NCBI GenBank assembly: GCA_900323505.1
Contig: OOIN01000020.1
Span: 558,001 to 622,000 of the forward strand
Reading direction: 5' to 3'
DNA length: 64,000 nucleotides
Source: Ustilago trichophora
Taxonomy: Eukaryota > Basidiomycota > Ustilaginomycetes > Ustilaginales > Ustilaginaceae
The translations under genes were made by a program, and so were the position numbers. Below the pieces are notes generated by a model. That model did no database searches. It saw nothing but the letters and a program-made list of their open reading frames with translations, and was not told where the DNA came from. Of the stretch, positions 31,601 through 43,122 are shown piece by piece; position 1 is the stretch's first letter; each line of letters opens with the position of its first letter.

Positions 31601-34339
31601 ATCCAGTGGCTCCTCATCATGTCCCTCCTCCTCCTCCTCCTCCTCCTCCTCCTCCTCCTCTTCATCCTTGGCATCTGCCTCATCATCAGCACCCATACCT
31701 GCGCCCTCTGCCCCACGTGCCATCATCGACTGACGACGCACCGACGCCGAGATCCGCTTCCTATCGTCCTCGGTGGGCATTCCAGGCATGGCAGGAACGG
31801 GTGGAGCATCAGTAGCCTTTGCTCCTTTATTTTTGCGCGCGTTGGCCTCAAGTTTACGAATCGTCTTGTTTCTCTCGAGCTGTTTCTCGAGCGTATCCAC
31901 CAGCTGCTTGCGATCCAGACTACCCTTGCCAGGCGCAGCCACATCGCTGACATCCATCTGCGCTTCACGCAGCATATCGTACAGCTCGCGAATCTGGATC
32001 TCCAACGCGACAACCCGGTCGATGTAGGCCTTTTCCATTTCGTCCATCTCGTCTCTGGCCGCACCTGCGTTGCCACGGGCAAGGGAAAGGTCGTCTTCGA
32101 GCTTCTCGATCTGCTCCTGAAGCTTGCCAATGAGTCCATCGGAGCCAGCTTTGAGTTTGGCTTCGAGGGCGAGCTTTTCTTGCTCGAGTGCGGCTGCTTT
32201 GGCTTTGGCCTTTTGCAGCTCGGACTGCATCGAGTTGATATGATCCTGGTCGGCGAAACGTGAAAGCACATTGTTGACAGATACACCGAGGAGAGACGAA
32301 AGATCGTTGCCCTCAACAGCACCTTTGCGATCCATGACCACCGAGGTAACCATCGAGTCGATCAGCTGATAGTAGTGCACCAGATCGTCTCCATCCCTAC
32401 GAATCAGCAGCAGATGCTGCAGCGCCGACAAGAAGAAATCGTACGCCCTCGAGCCTTCGACCTTGCCCACGATGGCACGGAAGACGTCCACCGGATCACT
32501 GAGATCCGTCAAGACCTCCTTGTTGAACGTCTCGACCACGTCCTCATGATCAGCCTCTGAGCCCTTCTCAAAGACGCCGATCTGTGCGTCCAAGTCTGGA
32601 TTCTTGAAAGCGCGCATCTTGATGAGGATACGCTGCAGACCGCTTGCCTCCATCTGGTTGCGCAGATGGACGCGGACCTCGAATTCGGGGACAATATCCG
32701 AGTTGAGAATGGCGTTGATGAGAAACATGTTGTTGATGGCATACTCGTTGAGGCTGGATTCGTGCGGGCCGACGACGCTGAGTTTCTTGACTTCGTCGGA
32801 GGCGCCGACCATGGATCCCATCTTGCCTCGACCGTCGATGGTCTGCTCAAGGACGCGAAACCATGCGTCGAATCGGCCGTGGTCTCCTTGGCTGGTCTTC
32901 AAGTCGTCGAAGGCTTTGAGCACAAGGCGGTGGCCGGTGGGTTTGTCCCAGTGGCATAGGAAGAGCAGGATGTCGGCGGCCTGTTTGCGAGTCGTCAGCT
33001 GGAGCGAGATCATGGAATGCGTGATGCCGCTGATGCACTTGGGTTGTGCGAGGGCATCGTTGGCACCCGGTTTCGAGTTGAAGAGCGAACGGAATGCTTT
33101 GAGTACTTCATACTCGAGCGCCAGATCGTTATCGTTCTTGATCCCCTTGGCGTGCAGTCCGCTCAAGAAGCTGGCAAGTACAGGCGTACCCTTTGCTTCC
33201 ACGAAGCTCTGAATCCAACCGATGGCACAAGTACGCAAGGTAACGGCAAGCGATTCAATGTGTTTGGTCGTCACGGTACCGTCCATGAACTTTTTGATGA
33301 ACCACTCGGGCGAGTTGCGCGTGATGACCATGCTCGAGCCGGCGCCTGCTGGACCTGCTTGACCGGCGTGGTGACGACGATTCCGATCGCGTTCCTTTTC
33401 AGCATGCCATTCGGTGAGCTTATCGTTGTAGACGAGGGTCCACTTTTTGTCGACGCTGAAACTAAGCATGTTGCGACGGGCAGTTTCCTTGAGTTCGTCG
33501 GAGAGGTTACCACCGGGCACGTTGAGAAAGTCGCGCTTGTCCATGAGTTCGGCAAAGAGGCGTTCGACATCAGCATCTGGAGGTCGTTGAAGGACAAAGT
33601 CGGGTGCTTTGCCGCCGGGTTGGGAAGAGTGCTGTTGCGGGTGGTAGGAGTCGCGGCCCAAGCTGGAATGACTGGTGCTGGTGCTGGGGCCGGTTCTGGT
33701 GTCATCGGGATGTGGGTAGGATCCTGTGGCGGTGGAAGCGACCGACATTCTGCTGATGACATCGTGAGGCATCTGGCTACCGCCGTTGTAGCGAATGCTA
33801 CTTGTTTCGTTGGCGAGCCCAGCGCTGGTACTGGAAGTGTAGCGAGACGAACGTCCACCGTTGGGAGCAAAAGAAGAGCTGGACTGCATCGAATCATGGG
33901 TGCTGAGCGCATGACGAGACGACGAAGCACCCGAGGGATTGCGACGATGCGAAGAGAGCGCACCGCTGGACGAGACCGTCGACCCATTAGCATGCGAGAT
34001 GATGGACGACGTCGACGGATACGGCGCAAAGTCATCGGCATTACCTCCGGACGACGCGTTGCCCAGTCTGGATCTGGTAAGATCATAGTGATGTCCAGCT
34101 TCGGAATAGGCGCTAGATCGATGTACACCACTGCCGAGTGAAGGATTGCCAGACGGGTTACCGATGGAAAGCTTGGAGCTGGTGGGGCTAGAGTTGGTGT
34201 GGTAGGAGGAGGAGGCGTGGACATTGTCGACAGGGATGGGAGTGCGACCGCTGACGGTTCGTTCGTAAGGGATGGCTTTGTCGGCGGCCTCCGAGTTGAA
34301 CTGGCGTGAACGCTTTTTGCGCCCAAATATCGAGTCCAT
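28649..34339 (-). CDS. Diaphanous-related formin
   Basis: The product is 1896 aa in one exon. In order: disordered Ser-rich N terminus (1-~240); GTPase-binding/FH3 region (~245-690) with NMLSFSVDKKWTLVYND and FIKKFMDGT; a coiled coil (~700-790, QKAKAKAAALEQEKLALEAK); an acidic Glu run (CTC repeat, ~31626-31662); FH1 with two long polyproline blocks (~1023-1043, ~1065-1077); FH2 (~1180-1590) with MKQLQWDKL, LLSLILMMGNYLNS and GAFGFKITSINKL; and a DAD-like motif near 1630 (VLETLLGSLRSGG followed by basic QRRKARERR). Formins nucleate and processively elongate actin under Rho GTPase control at growth sites and septa. The DAD places it among the autoinhibited class. The exact paralogue cannot be fixed. 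Confidence 0.93.
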   Translation of the reverse strand: MDSIFGRKKRSRQFNSEAADKAIPYERTVSGRTPIPVDNVHASSSYHTNSSPTSSKLSIGNPSGNPSLGSGVHRSSAYSEAGHHYDLTRSRLGNASSGGNADDFAPYPSTSSIISHANGSTVSSSGALSSHRRNPSGASSSRHALSTHDSMQSSSSFAPNGGRSSRYTSSTSAGLANETSSIRYNGGSQMPHDVISRMSVASTATGSYPHPDDTRTGPSTSTSHSSLGRDSYHPQQHSSQPGGKAPDFVLQRPPDADVERLFAELMDKRDFLNVPGGNLSDELKETARRNMLSFSVDKKWTLVYNDKLTEWHAEKERDRNRRHHAGQAGPAGAGSSMVITRNSPEWFIKKFMDGTVTTKHIESLAVTLRTCAIGWIQSFVEAKGTPVLASFLSGLHAKGIKNDNDLALEYEVLKAFRSLFNSKPGANDALAQPKCISGITHSMISLQLTTRKQAADILLFLCHWDKPTGHRLVLKAFDDLKTSQGDHGRFDAWFRVLEQTIDGRGKMGSMVGASDEVKKLSVVGPHESSLNEYAINNMFLINAILNSDIVPEFEVRVHLRNQMEASGLQRILIKMRAFKNPDLDAQIGVFEKGSEADHEDVVETFNKEVLTDLSDPVDVFRAIVGKVEGSRAYDFFLSALQHLLLIRRDGDDLVHYYQLIDSMVTSVVMDRKGAVEGNDLSSLLGVSVNNVLSRFADQDHINSMQSELQKAKAKAAALEQEKLALEAKLKAGSDGLIGKLQEQIEKLEDDLSLARGNAGAARDEMDEMEKAYIDRVVALEIQIRELYDMLREAQMDVSDVAAPGKGSLDRKQLVDTLEKQLERNKTIRKLEANARKNKGAKATDAPPVPAMPGMPTEDDRKRISASVRRQSMMARGAEGAGMGADDEADAKDEEEEEEEEEEEEEGHDEEPLDPEAAKWKIQATLAAGMAQNTDLASRMVDARESRRRKAQAHAPKGEQKRTSHPAVRTLLDEIRRQREDESDSDDELLAGRGKKKPLASVAEASVIPDAPPAPALAPSPAGLAPPPPPPPPPPPPPPPPPPPMLPSVAAGVPASQKALLDAAAMPPPPPPPPPPPLAPGMLPSFSQTSSQGISAEMRSAFSTPDSSRPGSMLASVMSTPAPPAPPPPGSIQESPMQDGLYRNSMMNVRASYAPMNLGPAGPIAAPPAPGVAGLFANHALSRKEVLAMARSKMKQLQWDKLSPQHAAETIFGQHELTADEEQVVKMLQQEGLFDEMEEDFKAKQPVKKSAATAKKDKIELKTHLSLQTRQGIEMVLKRVKSSLTDSKQASPEEVAHHIINCNEAVLDQSFLTELLRHYPESETKGQLGEYRNASDEELRLLHPADRLVVLLMTVPHLKEKVKGLLYMTKYKETFDLIKSGMVKVRDASEGLMKAKAFARLLSLILMMGNYLNSTGVQGGAFGFKITSINKLVDTKASDGTTLLHFIERTISKCFPEVESFMEELELPAEACRVQLWDLRRDLAELKSGSFQHRKELDRLLDESEENLQDPYVKIMLPFLNDAASELQRLNDQVQFAERVYNEALKYFGEGPDPKKRGLGQLANQTMRTEDFFGIFKEFLAAYKKVKVDNVRIGEQRALEAKRRAAAEERERERQEALARKEAGVDDSAVLETLLGSLRSGGGGPHKQRRKARERRQTNAASGSAGGGSGSGLGGSEDSAIGSGSGIIGTAQGNPSDVAAAMLAKLQGGEEGSNGSEPAATTSAFRTTRRRDRRSARDAPNPPSTTSTPATSTSAGGVEEIASPSLTMTTESSPALSQHASPTSHTLSASISLSSSSRALGDTTVGDSTLVPSSSSSKPSLVPSAAHEEEEQQEAEEEEDGEEDEAEFEDALPAPHNNKVEETQGTAGGTADLEWFDPDLSGFSAAGMSVNSRSADE

Positions 34340-35491
34340 CTTTGTAATCGTCGGCAGAGGTGCCGAGATGGATGACTGAGCCGAATATTAGTAGCTTGGG
34401 GGAGAGATGATAGACGGAGCGTCTCTCGAATGATACTGCTGCAAAGAGATGGGATCGATAAGAAAACCAAAGGAAAGGGAAGCAGACGTTCTGCTGTGAG
34501 TCGAGTTTACGCAGCCATCGAGGGCGATGTTGGGTGATCGATCGAGTGGTAAGGAGATGATGGTGTGATGGACCTGGAGTGGTGCCTGCCCACCTCGTCA
34601 CCAATACGAAGTTAGGAGGGCGACAGTGTCCAGCCGGCGATGACCGTCAGGCCTTGACGTTCTACTCCTAGATGATGGGTATGCGTATCTCGATCTCCAA
34701 GGGTGTTGAAAAGGCGTGCAATGGACCGTGTTGAATCGTAGGGGTCTTGTTGGTTATGATGATGGTGCAAGAGAGAAGCAAAGATCCGTCAGTATGAATA
34801 GGATACTGTGTCGACAAGATGATCAAAGCGACTCTTGATTGACATGCAAGGGTCGTCTGGTCTCTCTCTCTCTCTCTCTCTCTGTCGAGGTGCCGAGTGA
34901 GTATGTGTCGGCTTGCTGGCGCGCGTGCGTGTTGCACTTTTCTGCGTCGGCTTTGCTAGTTTAGCGAAGAAGGCGAGCTTTGTTATTCTTTCCTTTTTCT
35001 AATTATAAATCCTCTACGCATTTCAAAAATGCCTCTTCCTTTCCTGCACAACTGTACTGTGCTGTACAGTACTGTTTTTCAAGACCCGACCCTTGCACCT
35101 CGGGAAGCATCTCTCTTTCTCTTTTCCCTCTCTATCTAAAATACACACATACATGACAGAGGAGCGATACATGTTGCATACTGTATCATCCATCGATATA
35201 TCGAAAAGCCCACTCTCATCTGCTTATCATGGGTCGTTCATCACCTTGATACAAGGCTGAACAAGCACACAAAGGGCCAAAAGGGCAAGAAGGATAGAGA
35301 GAGATGCTTGCTTTTTGGCGTAATTTACGCGTCCACTCTTTTCTTCACTTGGTTTTTCGACTTGATTTTGTTTATGCTGTACAATGCGACGTACAACTGC
35401 AAGACATTTTCACAACTCTCACAATCTTACTACATCTTTTCTGTCTGAGACCAAACTTGAGTGTCAATACACTGTATTGCTGTGCTACAGT
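34340..35491. other. Intergenic, formin promoter
   Basis: About 1.15 kb with a CT microsatellite (34861-34882), an ACTGTACTGT cluster (35051-35075) and no supported gene. Confidence 0.6.
35051..35075. repeat. ACTGTACTGTGCTGTACAGT cluster
   Basis: Four ACTGT/ACAGT units lie ~700 bp upstream of the formin start, forming an imperfect palindrome. Confidence 0.65.
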
Positions 35492-38400
35492 TCAGACAGG
35501 TCTTGCGAGATAGGCCGAGTTCCAACCTGGTAGAATTGATTTGAGCTCTTGTGGTAGGCAGGTATTGCACTCTTGAAGGGCTTGACTCATCCAGTTGAAG
35601 ATGGGATTTGGTAGGTCGACTTTTTCCATCGTCGTTTCTTCGACGTCTTCTGGAGGTGAGCGGTAGAATATTCGATATCCCTTCCACACATCATTATTGT
35701 TACGGTCGAGGTTGAGGTCGGGGTTGAGTATAGACCAGAAGCGAGCGAGAGAGGTGGTGAAACAGGCTCGTGAAAATAGCCATGTTTCGAGGGCTGCTTG
35801 TTTCGAGTGAAGATGAAAGCGTCGTGAACCATGGGATGCGGCGCTGTATTGAAGTTCAGAGAGTAACGTTTCCACCCAAACGCCCTGAGATGGTGCACAA
35901 GAGCTAAAGATGGGTTTGACGAGGTACTTTGTCAATTTGACCGTCGTTGCATCGTCTTGACCACCGTTGGATCGGGAAAGTTCGCCTAGGTCAGCGTGAC
36001 ATGTTGCACATCGAACAATCTGCACAAGAGAGAGCAACAAAGGGTCAGTGATACACGGTCATAAAAATGACAAAACGCTACGAACAAAAAAAAAGGAGAG
36101 AGCAAAGCAGAGATGCTGAGAGAATAGCAGTGTTCGTGGGCAGGGTAGACACGTCAACTGTGAACCTTTGCAGTGAGCAGGTGTTCTGTTCGGATTCCTA
36201 CCCACGAGAGTCTCTCCCTCCCATCTCTCTCCCTCTCTCTCTATTTTAGCCGACAAACTCTCTGCATGGTTTCTTTGATTCAGTGCTGCATCACTTTCAC
36301 CTCGTTCCTTCCGTCTGTTTCCTAGCGTCAATGTTGAAGATTGTCCACGGATCGCCGAGCCACACCGGACGCAATCCCTGAAGCCAGAGATGGCGGTGCA
36401 ACTCGACGACGCGTGAAGACACGCACCAACGACAAGAAAGAGACACGAGCCAAAGGCGAACAAGCTTGAACAGCAACCAGGAACCACAAGAAAGCAGAAC
36501 AGAGAGTATGGCAGTCCAAAAAGGAAAAAGAAAGGAAAAAAGAGGAGGGTAAGGAGAGAAAGGATTGATCTTGGACAAGCGGTGTATCAGTCGACAAGCC
36601 ATTGAGTCCAGCTTTACAAAAAGCTGTGGATTTGTCGACTTTCTAATCCGGTCCGTCATTCGCACACTGTACAAGAGAGTTTTTTTTGTTCTTCCTAACT
36701 TACCGTTTGTCCACCACCAGTTGCGCTTTCATCAAGTTCTACGTTGGGAAGAATGACAAGGCGTTTGGGAAGGAGAATATAGGTATCTCCCACCCACATG
36801 GTTTCTTCTCCCCCCTCTCCATCCCGCATCCTACTTTCTGTACTGCTGCTGATAGAGCCGCCAGAATCAACTTTGCAACTGAACCGTACGGCAGTCTCCG
36901 TTAAGCTCCGATTCAACTCTTGATCTCCATGGCACATCCAAGCGTCCACCAACTCTTCCCATCCTTCGGACGGTAAAGCTCTCCACTGTACCGCTTTGGT
37001 TTTCCACTCTGCCACTTTATTTATCTTGTCTCTTGAACTTTTGGCACATACAACGCACGCAAACCCTTCAGCGTCGCTCACCGAGAGCTCAGCAGCAGAG
37101 AGAGGAAAATCGACCATCCCTTCTGCTCTACTTTCTTCTGCTCCGGCTTTGCATTCTGCTTTGGTCAGTTCGAGTTTGAATCTGCATACGCTACCCGATG
37201 TCAGGTCTAGCGTGACTTTCCCAGTCTGTGGAAAGGTTGCTGCAGCAGGCAATTTAATGTGGATCCCTTTGTTGACAGAAGGGCTCACGTGATCACTGTT
37301 GAGCTTCCGCTTCTCACCGATACCACTGTTACTGCCACTGTTACTCTTACTGTCACTGCTTTCACTTTCACACGAACCAGCAATGCGCAGCGACACATTC
37401 GATGATGAAGAGGAAGCATCAACCGGCGCAATGTACAACATTCGACTGTTGTGTTGCTGCTCGGTGGAGTGTACATTGTCTACGAGGTGGTATTCCAACT
37501 CGATCGCTTTGCTTGTAGAAGAGGACCAGAGCATGACAGAGATGCTCCCCAGCGCGTGTTGCGCTTCGACAAAGAACTCGAGGTCGATTGAAACGTGATC
37601 ATTCTGGTGGGTGGTGGGAGGGACAGAGGCAGAGCGGACAGAGGTGTCAGCGGCGTTATTTTTCCCAGAGAACGCGGCATTGTCGGCGAGATTGGGGAGG
37701 AAAAGTGAGTACACGACAAGGTCGTTGTTTGCAATAGGAGCAGTGGCGGAGGCAGTGGCAGAATTGATGGCGGTGGCGGTGGCGGTGGCAGAAGCGGAAG
37801 CACAGACAGGAGGATCACAAATAGCCGAGTCAATGTCAGGATACTTACGAGGACGAAGAGGTGTGAGACCATTTTCTCTCATCTGTGATTGCAGCGAGGC
37901 TGCTCTCGACCGTCCGGGTGGAGGAGGCTGAAGCGTGTCGGCTGCGAAGGTGACCATGGTTTTGGTGGTCTTCTTGGGTGCGACAGGCGAAATGGGAGTC
38001 AGGGGCGACTTGGGCCAAGTGGGAGTAGCCGGATTCGAACACAGCAACTGGGAGCTACGCCGCGACGAAATGTGACTGCCGCTGCTGCTAGCCCAGCTGA
38101 CAGGGCTGCGTGGCGAGTCCGGCACGGTCGACACCACCGACAGCCTGTGATTGGAACTCTGCGTGTCGAACGTGGCGAAACTGTAGTCGTCAAGCATGCT
38201 ATCGTCTTCCTCTTCGACGCTGGCACGAGGCATGAGACTGGCATCCCTTCCACGTGGAGTATCATCGGCAAAGTCGATCGCGCGGAATCCGGTCTGAGAA
38301 GCGAGCTTGGAGGCACTGCTGACATCATGGGCACTGTTCTGGCGCGGCTTACCATCGTTGAACAAGCTCGAGAGCTCACCTGCGATGTCGTACTTGGTGC

Positions 38401-40564
38401 GCGAATCCTGAGTGGCAGCACGACGACGGAGCGTGGCAGTATCGCCTGCCAAAGTGTCGCCAACCTTTTCGGCGCTGTCCTTGGGCTTGAGCTTGGTGGT
38501 GTCGTAGATAGAAGCACGGCGCAGGGCGTTGCCGATGCTAGCAATCGACAGCTTGCGACCGAACGCGCCATGAAGCAACGATCCTCGACGGGACGATGTC
38601 GAGTTGCTGTGCACTGAAACAGGTGTCGTAGGCGTGGCAGGCATCTCGGCCTCAGGCTCAGCTGTAAGCACCTTGCTACGTGCCGCTTCGGTGACGGAAG
38701 CAGGCTTGGGCAATTGGCGAGATTGCTGAATGGGCGCCTGCTTGGTCTCGATCTGAGGCAAGGGTGCAGGACGGGTAGGCTTAAAGGTGGGAGGGTTGCT
38801 GCGCTGGTCGTTGAACCGTTTCGAGTTGGATTCGTTCAGTCGACCGATCATTTGCTGGAGTTGAGCTTCGCGCTGCTCCTCGGGCGAGAGCACACGCTGG
38901 TTGTCGAGTTGAGGCATGACGGTCGACAGACGATCGATGGAGCTCTGGACCATGGCGAGATCCTCGAGCGTACGAGCAGCGTAGGCGCTGTGCTGGGCAG
39001 CCAGCTTGGCACGACGACGTTCGAGCAGCGTTGGCGTCTCGAGAGGCTTGGTTTTGCCGTGACCAGAGTAGCCAGCTGCGGCGGAGGGACCGTCGTACTG
39101 AGGCAAGCCATCCGATTCGGGGGTTTCGACGCCTTGCGAAGGTGCAATCTTGTTTTCTTGCGAAGCAGTGCTGAGGGTATCGTAGCCAGGGACGTCGTAC
39201 GAGTAGCTGGGGAGGGTGGTGCTGGCAGCGCTGTCGGTCTGCACCGAAAATCGCTTGCGGTTGGGCAAAGCAGTCGAGTCGGATCTCTCTCCCACGGAGG
39301 CGGCTCGCGACGCCTGGTCAGAGCGAGGCGACTGAGGGGCCACGACACTCGAAGCCACAGGGGGACGGGCGTAGAGCGTTTCGATGGAGAAGGAGGTGCT
39401 GCTTGAAGGTACGACAGAGGCTGGAGCCTGTCGAACAGTGGCCATGTCAAAGACGGAGCCGTCGACATGCTGCTGCTCGGGCACAGCCGATAGCAACCCA
39501 GCTTCGGCAAGCAGATCGAATCGCTTCGATTTGGCCGACAGAGGTTCGCGAGGTCGAGAAGCGTCCTTTTGCTGCATCTCGACGCCACTGCCACTCGCAG
39601 CAGCCGCAGCTTCGTCAGACGAAGTAGAGAGAGTGGCGTACGAGTTGAACGAGCTCCAGGAACCACGGGAGCCAGACTTGTGTGTGCTGGACTGTGGCGA
39701 GTGCTGGGATTGCTGCTGGTGCGGAATCGAAGAGCGACGACGATGCGAAGGGTCAGGCCAGTTGAGGGATCGCGGTGTGCGTGGGGGACTCTCCATGGCA
39801 GCCCTAGTCATGCGACGGTCCGACTCGGCAAGGCGGTGAGTCAAAGTATTCAGGTTGGCGAGCAGTCGAGCCTCGTTATCATCGTCTACGTCGCCTACAG
39901 CGAGGGTGAAGCGGTCGACGAGCAAAACAAGACGATCGACGTCGGAGAGCTGATGCAGGCCCAGAGATGCAGCTGAGGAGCGTGAAAAAGTGGGGGACAA
40001 GGGAGCGTTGTGACCGCCAATTCTTTTCAACGAAGCAAACATGTCGTCGAGGATCTGGATTGTTTCCGAATCGGGCGCCAAAGACGATGAAGCCTTTTCG
40101 AACTGAGACTCTGCGATCGAGTGAACGATGGTCTGCAACGATTCAAGCTGCTGGTTTCGAATGTCGCGAAGTGCGTCGTGGTTGGAAGTTGCATCGCATT
40201 TGAAAGCGGCGATTTCGGGCTCGACAATCTCCTCGAGCTCGTCATTGTCGGCCATGTTGGGAGAGTTGTGGGAGAGGTCGCTACGGGAGCTGGTGGCGGT
40301 GCGTGCTTGATCGGTAGAAGACTGTCGGCTACGTCTTGCTTGAGCGTCGTTCAAGGCTGCCATGGCAAACTGGTGCTGCAAGGCTTGTGGGCTTGGCAAG
40401 TTGTCCTCGGGTTCGTGTGTAGGGACGGATGGAAGCAAGATAAAGTCGGGAGTGCGGATGATGGTGGGGGAAGAAGGAGAGAGAGGCACGCTCGAGAGGG
40501 ATGGTGAGCGGCGCGAGGCAGTGGCAGCAGAGCGCTGAGGCTTGTGCATTTCGAGAGTAGCCAT
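35492..40564 (-). CDS. UBE3D-like (HECT_2) E3 ubiquitin ligase with a long N-terminal region
   Basis: There are two exons, 40564-36704 and 36019-35492, giving 1462 aa. The 684-bp phase-0 intron is unusually long here but has GTAAGT, CACTGAC and TGTGCAG. Residues ~910-1462 match the E2-binding UBE3D/HECT_2 family: CVVCAKS (~1168), ALPSEGWEELVDAWMCHGDQ (~1195-1214), WVGDTYILL, then after the junction IVRCATCHADLGE and WLFSRACFTTSLARFW. Known members bind E2 (UbcH10 in humans) and have HECT-like activity. Residues 1-~900 are Ser-rich and disordered with one conserved-looking helical block (~510-560, AARTLEDLAMVQSSIDRL). This half has no named domain. It may be a fused separate protein, since a GTAAGT at 37848 lies at the border. 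Confidence 0.7.
36020..36703 (-). other. Intron of the UBE3D-like gene
   Basis: This 684-bp inferred intron (GTAAGT donor at 36703, CAG acceptor ending 36020) rejoins the two halves of the HECT_2 domain in frame. The sequence inside is low-complexity with no supported gene. Confidence 0.65.
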
Positions 40565-41360
40565 GATGGCAATGTCGAGGAGACAAGGAAAGGGTAGTTG
40601 TTGATGATGCAGCCGACAAGGGGAAGAAGAGAAAGAGAGAGAGAGAGAGATGCCACTACCAGAGTGGATCCAGAGAAAGTGGTTCTGGGTGGAAAGAGTG
40701 GGGGGGAAGAGATGAGGTAAAATGGTCTACCGATGGAGGTATATATTGGAAGGTGACGCAGGAATGGGCGGTGGTGGTGGCGGTGTTGATAGGCGTTGGT
40801 CAACGGAGACAAGAGGAGAAAGACAAGTTGGGTCCAAGTTGCGTCCAAGTCAAGCAGTATAGGTATGGGTAAGGGTAAGGAGACCGGCGTTGTTTTACGG
40901 TCGGAGTGTAAGGTAGAGGGAGCGATAAGGCGGCCTAGTAGAGAGGTGGATGTTCAGCCACATCGACCGATGTAAAGCGGCAAGACGGGAGCGGGGATGA
41001 ACGGATGGAGTCGAGTCGAGTGGTTGGCGGACTGCGAAAATAAGAAGCCGTGAGCGGCAAGTAGTTGGGTTGAGAGTGGAAGAAGCTAGCTGAATGCAGA
41101 ACTATTAGGAGGGGTATGCCAAGAAGGGTATACGTGTGCGACACCGAGTGGATGCGGCAAGAGACAGAGAGTGAGAGCGAGATGGAATAGGAAACAAGGT
41201 TGATGGAAAGATAGATGAGACAATGGTGTCTGAGATTAGAGAGAGAGAGAGAGAGAGAGAGTAAGACAGAGGGCGGCTAGGGTGAAGGATCTAGTGTTAG
41301 AATTGACCAAGAGAAAGGTTGATCCGGATGGGAGCGAGTGAGAGGATGCGGATAGCAGTG

Positions 41361-41380
41361 CAGTACAGTACAGTACAGTA
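41361..41380. repeat. CAGTA pentamer repeat cluster
   Basis: Four tandem CAGTA units lie ~800 bp upstream of the UBE3D-like start. Confidence 0.7.
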
Positions 41381-43075
41381 GTGTGCCTGAGCAAGGAACC
41401 CTCCAAAGTGGAAGCGAGTGTGTGTACAGTCGAGAGTAGGAGAAAGCAAAGCGGTGAATGGAAAGACGACCGACGACTACGAAGAAGAACGAGACAAAGA
41501 CGATGTGAGACCATCACGAGTTGCAATTTTTATTTTTCATGTCTCTGATTTCGGGATTGATTCTTTTTTAAAACGCGTGTGGCGTGTGTGTGCAGATGCA
41601 AAATGCGGAAATTGTTTTCTTTTTGTTCTGACTGTACATTACAGTAGTCAGGATTTGAGCTTTTGCTGTGAGTTGACGTGCATCCAAGCCATTCCCGTTC
41701 TACAGTACGGTGCAGTTCAGTACAGTACTTGGACACGGGGGATCCTCCTCTTGTTGCTCGTCTCTGCCTTCATGACTCGTTCAAGCAAGAAAGATGGGAC
41801 TCGATCAAATTCGCATTCGTTGACAAGCGTGCGAACTCGACGGGAATCGTTTGTGTATCCAGACAATGTGGCGTCTTTGTTGGTGCTCACTGTACGATTG
41901 ACTGCATAAAACAGATTGCCACCCCGCTTTGTTTCACTTGACTGTCATTACTGCTCTTTTCCAAATGCGATCCATCGACTTGGACGTTGCTGCCCTGATG
42001 TGTGTGTGTGTTCAGGGTCCAATTGTATTTTTCTTTTCTTTCAAAATTCACTTTCTGCATCTGCCAAAAGCGGATCTTGAGCGCGTATCGAATTTCAATT
42101 CGGGATTCAGTCCGATGCAGAGATTCCTTTCTCTCTCTCTCTCTGTGGCTCAACAACTGTTGAAGGATGCATCCGCCGCATGCGCTTTTGTGTTTTTTCA
42201 CATCGACAGAACAGTTACACTTGCTTGGCGTACATTACTCGACAGCCACAAGCGACTGAATGTGGACTGGATGTGTGTGGAAGGAATAACGCCTTTCCCC
42301 TCCCTTTGCCCTTTTACCAAATCTAGTGTGAGCCACAGTAAAAGTTCAATGCGAACCAAACAAGTGGTAATTGGCTAAATGACTGACTGACTGACTGACT
42401 TGACTAAAACCGTAGTGTACATACAGTACAGTACAGGTAGCTTAGATTTGCGACTTGGCTGCGACATTGCTAGAACTTCAGTCTAGTTTACGCCCAAAGA
42501 ACCGGTCAATCCCCCACATCATCGATCCATTGCATCGCTCTGTGTTCACTAACACTACACTAGCACTACATTAGGCTGATCTTGTTGAATTGCAGTTCCG
42601 CGCTAAAAGTTGGGGAAATGAGATTGCACAGGTAAGCGTTCCTAGCAGCAACCTTACACACATACACAGACACACACACCTTGTCAATAAACGAAGAAGA
42701 ACAGGGCTCTGTCTGGTTGGAAGCGCGGATTGCAACTTTGCGAGAAATGTGCACATGCAAGTAGGTTAGGTGGAAGGCAGAGACAATTATAGTGATACCG
42801 GCCTTATAGTAGGAATCTTTCAACCCCGCGTTTCTTGGGCGAGGGCGAGAGAGGAGGATTGCTCCTTCTTTATTGTATACTGTTACAGTACACTGTGTAG
42901 AAGCCATCGTGCAGTGTAGCGGCACTGTTGGATCAAGGCAAAGAAGCAAAGCTGAAGCGCGGTACGGAATCTTTTTCTCGCTTTCTCCTCGCCATTGCTC
43001 GTCTCTTTGAATACAACTCTACTACCCACACAAACACACAAACACGTTTGCGTTCGAGAATCAACTTATCAACTT

Positions 43076-43078
<3 letters not shown>

Positions 43079-43122
<44 letters not shown>
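43079..43122 (+). repeat. CT/GT compound microsatellite
   Basis: About 13 CT units are followed directly by about 9 GT units. Confidence 0.9.

Noticed and set aside
38025..38050. GGATTCGAAC word resembling a reverse-strand tRNA T-loop
   Set aside because: It lies inside the coding frame of the UBE3D-like gene, and no acceptor stem or A-box partner is seen.
41418..42378. Two overlapping plus-strand frames (163 and 149 aa) in the gene desert
   Set aside because: They cross microsatellites and TACAGTAC clusters, contain no domain or signal peptide, and show no codon bias.
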